Source: an uncultured Lewinella sp. (GTDB lineage Bacteria; Bacteroidota; Bacteroidia; Chitinophagales; Saprospiraceae). From it: DNA of 64,000 nt. The stretch is from positions 1 through 64,000 of the forward strand of contig CAJXOS010000001.1 of NCBI GenBank assembly GCA_913057725.1, written 5' to 3'. Below the pieces are notes generated by a model. It was given only the letters and a program-made list of their open reading frames with translations. It was not told where the DNA came from and made no database searches. The translations under genes were made by a program, and so were the position numbers. Positions within the stretch are counted from its first letter, which is position 1; each line of letters opens with the position of its first letter. Below, in pieces: positions 53,260 to 62,009 of the stretch.

Positions 53260-55614
53260 CTAGTTTATAAATAGAATCTTAGCTACAGATGCATCTGGTT
53301 GTGCCAAGCCTGCCTCACGTGGATTGGTACTACTAAATACCAAATAGACGCCGGTCTGAACTTTGCGCCCATTATAATCCCGACCATCCCAAATTGCTTG
53401 TCCACCAAGGGCTTGTGTTTCATAAACCAGCTTGCCGTTTACATCCGTAATTTTCACTTCAGCATTAACAGCAAGGCCTCGTACGGTAATTGGGCCATTG
53501 TACTCTGGCCGTACCGGATTAGGAAATACCAGTGGATTGGCACTGAACACTCGATTACCTTCGGTAGCATCACCCTGATAAGAAACAATCCCTTTATCCG
53601 TACCGATAAACACCTCACCGGTGCGATTATTCAATGCGATCGAACGCACGGTATTATCCGGTAGTGGTGAGTTTTCTACCGTAAAATGAAGGAGTTCTTC
53701 TTTACCGTCTGGAGAAAGCAGATAAGCGCCACTAGCAGTGCCCACCCATTTGCGATTAGCTCCATCAACAGCAATTGTAAGTACGGTTTGAGTTTTGAAC
53801 AGAAACTCCAAAAAACCATCAAGGTCTACTGTACGCAGAGAACCTATACAATTATCATCAAATGCCGCACCACCACATTCAAAAATGACGATACCTTGCT
53901 CCGTACCTACCCACACATCACCATCCTGATCAATGGCAAGGCAATTGGTATCATTGGTAGGAACATTGGAATTATTAGAGGTGAATGCACGACAACGATC
54001 ATCATCCAGATTATTCAAATCTCCTTCATCAAAAAGGAGTACACCCGAGGTATTGCCCCCCGTAATGATCCATTTAAATCCGTTCGGATCTATCTCAATT
54101 TGGAACAAGTCATTTTGTCCACAGGTCTCATTAAAAGAAACCCAAGTACCATCAGGCGCTAGGCGATGCAGTGGACGTCCTTCCAGTGCACGATAATTAC
54201 TTACCCACAATCCTCCTTCTTCATCAACCGCTAAGCCACTTACTCGAGTACGGTTCTCATCGCCTGTGGTATTACTCAAAGGCGAGTTGGTATCATTAAA
54301 TAGGCGCGTTTCTGCTCCATCAATCTCAACCAAGCCGGTATAATAAGAGGCACCATAAACCTTATTTGTCACTTCATTTTTGATGGCCTCAATAACTGCG
54401 AATACATCATCATCGCGAAAATCACTTGCCGTATTGAATCCTTTGAAAGTCTCGTTGGTCCATCGGTTATAGATGGTCCAACTTCCTCCTCCGAAGGATG
54501 CCATGCCATGATCGGTAGCAACCGGCGTACGCGTAGAACTGAATGCACCCGCAGCCATCCATAAGGTATCATCATACACCTCCATATTCCAGACGCGCTG
54601 GCTGTAAGGTGAGTTAATCTCGAAGTTATTACAGAATTCATCAGCGGTATTATCCAACCAACGGAAGCCCATCCACTCATCACCAAACCAAAAGCGGCCG
54701 GATTGGTCTTCGATCGCATAATTCGTACGACCAACACAACCTCTGGCAAGTTCGCCACCAGTACCATCCTCAGAAAAATAAAGTACCTGGCCATTGCCAC
54801 AATCACCATTACAGCGGTAGCCAGCTAGCAGATAATTACCCTCTGCAGAGAAGTATCGTAGTTCGAAATCCTCGCTCTGGTCAGAGAACAAAACAGGCGC
54901 TCCATCTTCTAGTCGATAGATATCTTCATTGATACCGATGTAAAGCTGATTTTGATAAACAGCTAAAGCTCCAGTAGTATAGTCGTCAGGGAACCCTTCA
55001 TCCATACCTAGAAAATCCCAAGTCCCGAAATCATCCGCGGCAGGGTTAGTAACACCAGTACGGTAAATTCCTTCCACTGTTCCGGCATAAATATTCCCTT
55101 CAAATACTGCAACGGAAAGTACATTGGCATCACCCATGAAAGTGGTAAATGGAAAAGAGGCATTGTCTAAACGAAAAGCAGATACCCCATAGCTTCCCGC
55201 TAGGAATACCAGATTATCATCAAACTCAAAGATGTCATTGACTGTCTTTTCCCCGGTGATATTGGTGAAGTTCTTGATAGAGCTTACTGTGCGAATATCT
55301 CCCTCTTTATAGAGATCGATAATACCATCCTCATACACGATAATTAACTGCTCTGTAGGCTCATGATAACGGATCATGCGAAAGTCTACTCCAGTCAGAC
55401 CATCAACTGTGGTTCTGAATTTTGGAGCAATCTCATTCTTATCAGTAATCATTAATGCCGCCCGAGTGGTATAGAAAATCTGGTCTGTACTTTGAGTTAC
55501 AGATTCTCCTACCCGTTTCGGAGGAAAAGAGCGCCAAGAACCAATAGGCATAACATTCTGGCCAGCCAAAAAGAAAGGTAATGTGGCCAAGAGCAAGAGT
55601 AGCTTGTTTCTCAT
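53260..55614 (-). CDS. porZ: type IX secretion system beta-propeller protein PorZ
   Basis: 784 aa. The signal peptide ends FFLAGQ. The mature start IGSWRSFPPKRVGESVTQSTDQIFYTTRAALMI is typical of PorZ. Two beta-propeller domains follow, with repeated turns such as GGLWVSNYRALE, GDVWVGTEQGIVIFE and KWVGTASGAYLL. The C-terminal 90 residues form a T9SS type A-like domain (NPLVFPNPVRPEYNGPITV, VYETQALGGQAIWDGRDYNGRKVQTGVYLV). In Porphyromonas, PorZ sits on the surface and delivers anionic lipopolysaccharide to the PorU sortase. The ATG at 55614 gives a normal signal peptide. Confidence 0.88.
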   Translation of the reverse strand: MRNKLLLLLATLPFFLAGQNVMPIGSWRSFPPKRVGESVTQSTDQIFYTTRAALMITDKNEIAPKFRTTVDGLTGVDFRMIRYHEPTEQLIIVYEDGIIDLYKEGDIRTVSSIKNFTNITGEKTVNDIFEFDDNLVFLAGSYGVSAFRLDNASFPFTTFMGDANVLSVAVFEGNIYAGTVEGIYRTGVTNPAADDFGTWDFLGMDEGFPDDYTTGALAVYQNQLYIGINEDIYRLEDGAPVLFSDQSEDFELRYFSAEGNYLLAGYRCNGDCGNGQVLYFSEDGTGGELARGCVGRTNYAIEDQSGRFWFGDEWMGFRWLDNTADEFCNNFEINSPYSQRVWNMEVYDDTLWMAAGAFSSTRTPVATDHGMASFGGGSWTIYNRWTNETFKGFNTASDFRDDDVFAVIEAIKNEVTNKVYGASYYTGLVEIDGAETRLFNDTNSPLSNTTGDENRTRVSGLAVDEEGGLWVSNYRALEGRPLHRLAPDGTWVSFNETCGQNDLFQIEIDPNGFKWIITGGNTSGVLLFDEGDLNNLDDDRCRAFTSNNSNVPTNDTNCLAIDQDGDVWVGTEQGIVIFECGGAAFDDNCIGSLRTVDLDGFLEFLFKTQTVLTIAVDGANRKWVGTASGAYLLSPDGKEELLHFTVENSPLPDNTVRSIALNNRTGEVFIGTDKGIVSYQGDATEGNRVFSANPLVFPNPVRPEYNGPITVRGLAVNAEVKITDVNGKLVYETQALGGQAIWDGRDYNGRKVQTGVYLVFSSTNPREAGLAQPDASVAKILFIN

Positions 55615-55678
55615 AAACACTAGTGCATGAATTCTAGAAGGTAAACCCAGAAGCAGCAAAATGTATTGCTTCTTTGCC

Positions 55679-55686
55679 CAAAATTA
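55679..55686 (-). promoter_or_regulatory. TAnnTTTG box for porZ
   Basis: TAATTTTG on the minus strand, about 65 bp upstream of the porZ ATG. Confidence 0.4.
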
Positions 55687-55720
55687 GCATCTTAAGTTAA
55701 GTCAGCGACACAAGATGGCG

Positions 55721-56404
55721 TTAGAATAAAGTCAAAGGGTCATCACTCACTGCCTGATGCAGCTCAGGACCATTATTCCGAACTGAATTTACCTGCTGAC
55801 TGATACGATAATACTTCAACACATCGTCGGGTGGAGTCTGCAATAATTCTAAGGTATCTTCTAGTGGTAAGTCATCCAGCCAGCGCTGTTGAGAATTCTG
55901 ATCTAACAATAGTACCGGCATTCTATTATGGATTCCTTCCATTTCTGCATTAGGCTCGGTAGTGATGACAGAGAACGACTTTACGCGTTGCCCATCTTGT
56001 TGCCAAATCTCCCAGATTCCCGCCATCACGAGCACCTCATCATTAGACCTTAATATACGGTAGGGAAGTTTCTGTTGGCCAGAGCGACGCCATTCGTAAA
56101 AGCTATCCGCAAATACCAGGCAGCGTCTTTGACGAATAGCGATCCGGAACGACGGTTTAGTAGCAATCCCTTCCCGCCTCGCATTGATAAGGCGTGCCCC
56201 ATAACTGATGTCTTTTGACCAATGTGGAATAAGCCCCCAGCGTAGTGCCTGTAAGGTGTTGGGCTGATCATTGGTTAAGACTATTGCGTCCTGCGTAGGA
56301 GCTACATTATAATTAGCAGGAATACTAACCGCACTAGAGAGCGGAATCTGCAGTTGTTGCTCTAATTGTTCAAAACTATAGACCTGTGAATAACGGCCAC
56401 ACAT
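55721..56404 (-). CDS. SRAP domain protein (YedK/HMCES family)
   Basis: A 227-aa protein that caps abasic sites in single-stranded DNA by a covalent thiazolidine link. Cys2 (MCGRYSQ, initiator Met removed), Asn and the NYNVAPTQ motif, RWGLIPHWSKD, NARREGIATKPSF, the glutamate in FYEWRR and the His in IHNRMPVLL form the complete active site. It flanks the candidate origin region. Neighbours do not include SOS genes. Confidence 0.94.
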   Translation of the reverse strand: MCGRYSQVYSFEQLEQQLQIPLSSAVSIPANYNVAPTQDAIVLTNDQPNTLQALRWGLIPHWSKDISYGARLINARREGIATKPSFRIAIRQRRCLVFADSFYEWRRSGQQKLPYRILRSNDEVLVMAGIWEIWQQDGQRVKSFSVITTEPNAEMEGIHNRMPVLLLDQNSQQRWLDDLPLEDTLELLQTPPDDVLKYYRISQQVNSVRNNGPELHQAVSDDPLTLF

Positions 56405-56928
56405 AGGCTAAATTAACTGGACAAAAGTTTTCCACACGCTATTTTCAGCGATTTGCCTAAGTACGTAAAAAACAGCACTTTATCCAAATCTATTTTCCAC
56501 AGCAGGCGTGGATAAACTCGGGGAAAACTTCTAGTTTTTTGACATTCACTAACAGCTCTTAACAGAACTATGACAACGAATAATCCGATTTGCCGTTTTT
56601 GGTGAAAAACTATTTCAGTTATTGACATTAAAAGGTCAAAAATCAAGGCCCGTTTTTAAAAAAGTTATTCTGTTGACAATTATTAACGGTAGTGTGAATA
56701 AGTTTGCATTCCCTTGTTTTATAAGGGTTCTGGCTGTGGAGAAAATGTGTATAGCAAAGGAATTACTCTTAACAGTGAATTAACCTAGCATTAACCTAGA
56801 TTTTTCTCCACCAAACTAACAGCACTAATAATAATAAGGGAATTCAAAAAAAATTATAATAATCTATTAATAGGGACTATTACCGAACACGGTTTTGAAG
56901 CCTATTTGAAGTATAAAAGCACACTTTT
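56405..56928. other. candidate replication-origin region (DnaA-box-like cluster, AT-rich)
   Basis: A 524-bp gap without coding character. It holds exact TTTTCCACA at 56428 and 56493, one-mismatch DnaA boxes TTATCCAAA (56480), TTATCCACG (56507, minus), TTATTCACA (56693, minus) and TTCTCCACA (56735, minus), a repeated TTAACCTAG, the trinucleotide run TAATAATAATAA (56826-56837) and an A/T tract (56845-56880). This is the anatomy of a bacterial origin: boxes on one side, an AT-rich unwinding element on the other. The tracked 77-aa ORF here looks spurious. Confidence 0.55.
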
Positions 56929-58008
56929 ATGAGCAGTATGTCTGCCAAGGCCGGGAATTCTGAATTTCATTATCGACCAATAGTCAAATGGTGGCTTGTC
57001 GTGGGTGTTATCATGATTATCGGCCAGGTTGTAATCGGGGGAATTACCCGATTGACTGGATCTGGCTTGTCTATCACTAAGTGGGAGATCGTAACGGGAA
57101 CACTTCCTCCGATGAATGCCGAGCAATGGGAATCAGAATTTGATTTGTATAAGGCTACCCCTCAATATGAGAAGATAAACGAGGGAATGTCTATCGGCGA
57201 ATTCAAGTTTATTTACTTCTGGGAGTATTTTCATCGCCTCTGGGCGCGTTTAATGGGATTTGTGTTCGCAATCCCCTTTGTCATCTTTTGGCGCAAAGGA
57301 TGGCTTGACAAGCCTTTAATGCGAAGATTAGGGATTACGGTGCTCCTGGCGGCCATCGTAGCTTCTTTTGGCTGGATAATGGTCGCTAGTGGGCTTATAG
57401 AGCGTCCCTGGGTAAATGCTTACAAGTTGACAATGCACTTATCCTTAGCCTGTATACTGTATGCATACCTTTTATGGACTGTATTTAAGGTGTTTCAACC
57501 CAATCCTGTAGGTTTTCCACATTCAGTGTTGAAAACCTGGGCCAAGGTCATTACCGTACTCACTGCGATACAGATTATTCTGGGTGGAATTATGTCTGGC
57601 GCTAAAGCTGGACTGTTCTATCCTACGTGGCCAGATATGAACGGAGAGTTGATTCCTTCGATACTTCGTGATGGAAGTATGTGGAATGTGGAAAACTTTG
57701 TGAACTATGACGCTACTTTGTTCCTTTCTGCATTCATTCAGGTTACCCATAGAGGAGTAGCTTACTTACTGACAATCATTGTTTTATACTTTGTATGGCG
57801 ACTGCTAAAAAGTACGTCAGCAGGAATTATTCACAAAGCTGCATACCTGTTAGTAAGTATGTTGATAATTCAAGTATTGTTAGGAATCCTTACCGTTATT
57901 AACTGTGTAGGAGTTATTCCGGTAGGGTTAGGTGTAATGCACCAGGCAGGAGCAATATTCCTATTATCTACAGTACTATTCGTTGATTATCAACTGCTAC
58001 GAGAGTAA
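56929..58008 (+). CDS. ctaA: heme A synthase CtaA/COX15
   Basis: A 359-aa, eight-helix membrane enzyme that oxidises heme O to heme A for cytochrome c oxidase. QVVIGGITRLTGSGLSITKWEIVTGTLPP is the diagnostic N-terminal segment; the heme-ligand histidines occur in WEYFHRLWARLMG, KLTMHLSLACILY, FIQVTHRGVAYLL and GVMHQAGAIFLL. Two exact TTTTCCACA motifs fall inside the coding sequence. It is monocistronic and is flanked by the candidate origin and the 17-bp inverted repeat. Confidence 0.95.
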   Translation: MSSMSAKAGNSEFHYRPIVKWWLVVGVIMIIGQVVIGGITRLTGSGLSITKWEIVTGTLPPMNAEQWESEFDLYKATPQYEKINEGMSIGEFKFIYFWEYFHRLWARLMGFVFAIPFVIFWRKGWLDKPLMRRLGITVLLAAIVASFGWIMVASGLIERPWVNAYKLTMHLSLACILYAYLLWTVFKVFQPNPVGFPHSVLKTWAKVITVLTAIQIILGGIMSGAKAGLFYPTWPDMNGELIPSILRDGSMWNVENFVNYDATLFLSAFIQVTHRGVAYLLTIIVLYFVWRLLKSTSAGIIHKAAYLLVSMLIIQVLLGILTVINCVGVIPVGLGVMHQAGAIFLLSTVLFVDYQLLRE

Positions 58009-58013
58009 TGCAC

Positions 58014-58077
58014 AAAAGACTGTGGAAAACATGTATATAGTTGCCTATGCAAGTAGTTTTCCACAGTCTTTTCCACA
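58014..58077. repeat. long perfect inverted repeat carrying DnaA-box-like motifs
   Basis: Arms AAAAGACTGTGGAAAAC (58014-58030) and GTTTTCCACAGTCTTTT (58056-58072) pair perfectly over 17 bp around a 25-nt loop. It sits between convergent ctaA and scpA stops and probably terminates both. Each arm contains TTTTCCACA, and a third copy overlaps the end (58069-58077). Confidence 0.8.
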
Positions 58078-58090
58078 AATGTGTAAAGTC

Positions 58091-58852
58091 CTATTCTTCT
58101 TCGTCTTCGGGATAAGGTTCGAGCCAAAAACTATTTACTTCGGCTCCACCCACCAGACGGATTTGCTGCAGATTGAGCAGCTCTAGAAGGCCAAGAAAGG
58201 TAACGATAGCATGAATTCGGTTTTTACAGCCACCAAAGACATCAATAAAGCTAGGACGTTCTCCACCGGCGTGAACAAGTGTGAGGATGTTCTGCTGTTG
58301 ATCTTCAATCGAGTAATTGAATTGAACAATTTGGTGTACTGTCGGACGTCGATTAGCGTCTTCCATCCGCTGCATAACCCGCTCAAAAGCACGTAAAAGT
58401 TTAAAGAGGGTAACTGATTCCAGCTCTGCATCTACCAATGCTTTCGTAGCTATCTGCTGAAGTTCTCCACTTACATTTCCACGATAGTTACGCAGACTAC
58501 GACTTTCCTCTAGTTGGCGCATTTCCTCCAATACGCTTTTGTATCGCTTGTATTCGAGTAGGCGAAGAACTAGTTCTTCCCGCGGATCAATTTCGTTGCC
58601 TTCTTCATCAACAGGTTTGCGAGGAATGAGCAGTTTAGCCTTGATCCGACATAGAGTAGCCGCAACAAGAACAAATTCACTAGCCAGGTCAATATCCATC
58701 TCTTCCATCTGCCGAATGTAGTCCAGGAAATCATCCGTAACTTTGGAGATCGGGATATCATAGATATCGAGCTCATCTCGTTCGATGAAGAACAAGAGCA
58801 GATCGAAAGGACCTTCAAACTGTGGCAACTTAATGGTATAAGTCGTGCTCAT
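58091..58852 (-). CDS. scpA: segregation and condensation protein A
   Basis: The 253-aa kleisin subunit of the Smc-ScpAB condensin. The N-terminal FEGPFDLLLFFIERDELDIYDIPISKVTDDFLDYI binds the Smc neck; LASEFVLVAATLCRIKAKLLIP and the C-terminal winged-helix region (HAIVTFLGLLELLNLQQIRLV) are typical. TACCTTTG ends 4 bp before the ATG, so the mRNA may be leaderless or the true start may be slightly internal. A condensin gene beside a putative origin and parS sites fits, because ParB-parS loads Smc complexes in many bacteria. Confidence 0.95.
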   Translation of the reverse strand: MSTTYTIKLPQFEGPFDLLLFFIERDELDIYDIPISKVTDDFLDYIRQMEEMDIDLASEFVLVAATLCRIKAKLLIPRKPVDEEGNEIDPREELVLRLLEYKRYKSVLEEMRQLEESRSLRNYRGNVSGELQQIATKALVDAELESVTLFKLLRAFERVMQRMEDANRRPTVHQIVQFNYSIEDQQQNILTLVHAGGERPSFIDVFGGCKNRIHAIVTFLGLLELLNLQQIRLVGGAEVNSFWLEPYPEDEEE

Positions 58853-58856
58853 GGCG

Positions 58857-58864
58857 CAAAGGTA
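58857..58864 (-). promoter_or_regulatory. TAnnTTTG box immediately before scpA
   Basis: TACCTTTG on the minus strand ends 4 bp before the scpA ATG. If used, transcription would start at or within a few bases of the start codon. Confidence 0.4.
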
Positions 58865-58943
58865 AGCAACCTTGATATAATTGATTTGACATTTTCTCGC
58901 AGATGAATTTCAGGATTCATCTCGGAAGTATACCTAGTATTTA

Positions 58944-59660
58944 ATGGCTAACGGAAAACTCTATCTATTACCAGTGCCTTTAGGGGAGAATGCGTGGCAC
59001 ACCATCCCTGAGTATGTGAGTACAATCATTCACGAGTTAGATGCTTTTGTGGTGGAACGGGCTAAAACTGCTCGCCATTTTTTGAAAGCTTCCGGTTTTC
59101 CACGGGCCTTTGATGATTGTTTATTCTTTGAGTTAAATAAAAGAACAGAGGCACACGAAATTCCAGGTTTTTTGGCGCCTACTAAAGAAGGCCGTTCAGT
59201 GGGCCTACTTTCAGAGGCCGGTGTACCAGCAGTGGCTGATCCGGGAAGCAAGCTGGTCTTAGCTGCCCATAAGCAAGGTATAGAGGTAGTTCCCTTGGTG
59301 GGGCCCTCTTCTATTCTGCTAGCGTTGATGGGAGCAGGAATGAATGGGCAATCATTTGCCTTCAAAGGTTACTTGAGTGCAAAGCGGCCACAGCTAGGAC
59401 GCGACCTTAAACAACTTGAAAAGCATGCTCACCGATCCGGTGAAACTCAGATTTTTATTGAAACACCATATCGTAATCAGTCGGTTTTAGAAACAGCCCT
59501 TCAGGTACTAGAACCACAAACACTCTTCTCAATAGCTGTAGATATTACCTTGCCTACACAGTGGATAAAAACGATGGCCATTAAAGACTGGCGTAAAATA
59601 GAAGTACCAAATCTACATAAGCGACCTGCAGTATTTGTCATCGGATCTCACAAACGCTAG
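58944..59660 (+). CDS. RsmI-like SAM-dependent methyltransferase
   Basis: A 238-aa tetrapyrrole-methylase-fold protein. LYLLPVPLGENAWHTIPEYV, VERAKTARHFLKASGFP, VGLLSEAGVPAVADPGSKLV and VPLVGPSSILLALMGAGMNGQSFAFKGYLSAKR follow the RsmI pattern (2'-O-methylation of C1402 in 16S rRNA). The N-terminus departs from true RsmI (YLVATPIGNLEDI in the classical form), so this is probably the second Bacteroidota paralogue whose target is not defined. It is divergent from scpA. Confidence 0.85.
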   Translation: MANGKLYLLPVPLGENAWHTIPEYVSTIIHELDAFVVERAKTARHFLKASGFPRAFDDCLFFELNKRTEAHEIPGFLAPTKEGRSVGLLSEAGVPAVADPGSKLVLAAHKQGIEVVPLVGPSSILLALMGAGMNGQSFAFKGYLSAKRPQLGRDLKQLEKHAHRSGETQIFIETPYRNQSVLETALQVLEPQTLFSIAVDITLPTQWIKTMAIKDWRKIEVPNLHKRPAVFVIGSHKR

Positions 59661-59724
59661 AACTGGCGTGAGGGCTAATTGTTGATGGAGTGCAAGCTAA
59701 ACTCATCAACACAATCTACGATAG

Positions 59725-60591
59725 ATGCCCACACTCAAAAATGTTATTATTGATCTGCTCCAAGTACTAATTGGAGTGATTCTAGCGGCCATTGGTTTAA
59801 ATGCTTTTCTGTTACCCAATGGTTTTCTGGATGGGGGAGTAACCGGTGTGGCTTTGCTTACCAATATATTCTCGGGAATCGATATTTCATGGCTTCTCAT
59901 TTTATTGAATGTCCCCTTCCTGATTATGGCCTATTACATGGTTTCTCGCTGGATATTCTATAAGTCCATTTTTTCAATTCTTGGCTTGGCCATATTTGTG
60001 CATTTGGGCATACTGCCTCCCATGACCGAGGATAAACTTCTCATTGCCATTTTTGGCGGATTATTTTTAGGAATGGGAATCGGCATTACGATCCGAGGTG
60101 GAGCTGTATTGGATGGAACGGAAGTATTGGGAATCTTTATCCATGACCGATGGGGAATTAGTATTGGGAAGGTCATTTTGATATTTAATATCATCCTTTT
60201 CACCATTACCACTTACGTAACTAGTCCTGAAACAGCAATGTATTCAATCCTCACCTTTGTCGTTACAGCCAAGGTGACGGACAGCCTAATCGAGGGCTTC
60301 GAAGATTATATCGGACTTACAATTATCTCATCACAATCTCGCGAAATCAGCAAATCTATTGTTGAAGATGTCGGGGCCGGTGTGACGATATATAAGGGTG
60401 AAGGAGGTTTTGGTACAAAGGGAAGTAGTCAGAACCTAGAGATTATTCATACGATTATTAACAGGATAGATCTTCGTAAGATTCACCGAGTTATCGATCA
60501 CATTGATCAAGGGGCTTTTGTAGTTGAGTTTGACGTTAACAACGTACAAGGAGGAGTGCTACGTAAGTACTTAAGCCGTAAGTCTAAATAG
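59725..60591 (+). CDS. YitT family membrane protein (DUF161/DUF2179)
   Basis: 288 aa. Five to six membrane helices fill residues 5-180 (DLLQVLIGVILAAIGLNAFLLPNGFLDGGVTGVALL is the typical first half). A cytosolic DUF2179 domain follows (about 195-280, TIISSQSREISKSIVEDVGAGVTIYKGEGGF). The transported or sensed molecule is unknown for the family. It converges on the next gene with a 7-bp gap and no terminator. Confidence 0.9.
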   Translation: MPTLKNVIIDLLQVLIGVILAAIGLNAFLLPNGFLDGGVTGVALLTNIFSGIDISWLLILLNVPFLIMAYYMVSRWIFYKSIFSILGLAIFVHLGILPPMTEDKLLIAIFGGLFLGMGIGITIRGGAVLDGTEVLGIFIHDRWGISIGKVILIFNIILFTITTYVTSPETAMYSILTFVVTAKVTDSLIEGFEDYIGLTIISSQSREISKSIVEDVGAGVTIYKGEGGFGTKGSSQNLEIIHTIINRIDLRKIHRVIDHIDQGAFVVEFDVNNVQGGVLRKYLSRKSK

Positions 60592-60598
60592 AATCAGA

Positions 60599-61990
60599 TT
60601 ATAGCTGAGCTAACAACCATTCTTTTTCTGTCAATGGTTCTGTATTAATAATCTGTTGCCGGAGGGCATTGCGTTTTTCCTGATCATAAGGAGGTAGTTT
60701 CATTAACTGATCAGTGAGGGAAAAAATATTGATGTAAATCTGTTTGTGGTAGCTATCGGTCTTGACCCTTCTCAGGTAGGCGCGCGTATTCTTGATATGA
60801 GCAGCTAACAATTGAAAATCGCCACCTTCATAAAAGATCTTTAGCTGGAGTATTTTGGCGCTTAACTGATGGATGAAATCCCGATCTGAAAACTGATGAA
60901 GTAATAACAAGGCTTCTCGATGCTCAGATAGATGATAAGCCAGGCGAGCAGCATTGAGGGCATAGATAGCTTGTCGACGATTTGGGGCTAACTGCCGTTT
61001 GTATTGCTCAATGAATTGACTCGCCCACTTCACCTCTCCTGAGCGAATGGCGATGATGACAATATTACTAAAGGTAAAGGCCGACAGATAGCCGTCCTCT
61101 CTTAGCAGATCTTTTTCCAAGCCTTGTCGATATAGACCAAGTGCTTCATTAAAATAAGACTCACCTTTCTTATTGATCTGTCTTATGCAGAAATTGATTC
61201 CCAGTAAGACCAAGTCCCTTCCCTCTTGTTCGGGAAACTGATCAAGGCAATTAAATAATAGGTCTTCGAAATCCCGAAATGCAGCTTCATTATCGGGTTC
61301 CGTAAACATAAGATAGGCGTGGTGATAGATGGCTATGGCAGGCTCTTTGGCATATATCGGATCTAAAGCCTGGTCTAATATCTCTGGAAGCATAGCAATT
61401 TTGTACTGTACACCCGATACCCGCTGGTGTGCTAAACTCAGGCAGGCCAAACGAAGCTTATAACTTAGCATTGCCTTTTGCAAAGCATCCTCCTGTTGTT
61501 GTAAGTTGAGCGGCCTTCCTCTTCCTGCTCTTGATTGAAACAGGTATAACTCTTCCTCAATGAGGTACTGCTGATAATGAAAACGATGATTCTTTAATGA
61601 ACTCTTCTCTTGCTGTTGCTGCGCTTTGCGGGCTGTACGCTCAAAATGTTTGGATAAACCCAGGTTGCGATATGCACTAAGTAATAGACTATGGTCCTTA
61701 TGCTCTTTTTGCCAACTTCTCCATTGTAGCCAAGCTTCCAAAGTTTGTAAGAGATACCGACATTCTAGTCGAAGCTTTTGATCATCATAAGGTGTCTCCG
61801 GGAATAGTACTTGATATATCCGCTCTCGTTGGGGAGTGAGCCTTAGTAGAAAATACTGTTCTTCGAGTTGATTGAATAGAATCAATGAAGCGGCCCGCTC
61901 ATTATGTATTGGAGATTGCAGCCACTTACGAGCTTGCTGACGCTCGCGAAGATCAAGAGACTGAATAAGTTCGAATAGTAATGTATTAAT
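60599..61990 (-). CDS. helical-repeat protein of unknown function, probable non-ATG start
   Basis: The tracked ORF begins at a TTG at 61885 (428 aa), but the frame is open and coding-like for 35 more codons upstream (TLLFELIQSLDLRERQQARKW...). Its LFELIQSL start resembles the N-terminus of a family of long helical Bacteroidota proteins. The only plausible upstream start is ATT at 61990, 20 bp after a TAATTTTG box, giving 463 aa. The protein is almost all alpha-helix with TPR-like pairs (AFRDFEDLLFNCLDQFPEQEGRDLV, RQAIYALNAARLAYHLSEHREALLLLHQF). No signal peptide. Function unknown; the start needs proof. Confidence 0.65.
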   Translation of the reverse strand: MNTLLFELIQSLDLRERQQARKWLQSPIHNERAASLILFNQLEEQYFLLRLTPQRERIYQVLFPETPYDDQKLRLECRYLLQTLEAWLQWRSWQKEHKDHSLLLSAYRNLGLSKHFERTARKAQQQQEKSSLKNHRFHYQQYLIEEELYLFQSRAGRGRPLNLQQQEDALQKAMLSYKLRLACLSLAHQRVSGVQYKIAMLPEILDQALDPIYAKEPAIAIYHHAYLMFTEPDNEAAFRDFEDLLFNCLDQFPEQEGRDLVLLGINFCIRQINKKGESYFNEALGLYRQGLEKDLLREDGYLSAFTFSNIVIIAIRSGEVKWASQFIEQYKRQLAPNRRQAIYALNAARLAYHLSEHREALLLLHQFSDRDFIHQLSAKILQLKIFYEGGDFQLLAAHIKNTRAYLRRVKTDSYHKQIYINIFSLTDQLMKLPPYDQEKRNALRQQIINTEPLTEKEWLLAQL

Positions 61991-62009
61991 AAAATTTTAA
62001 TATATTCTA

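Noticed and set aside
56413-56646. 77-aa minus-strand ORF in the 524-bp gap before ctaA
   Set aside because: Composition is that of translated AT-rich DNA and it covers the box cluster; not likely a gene.
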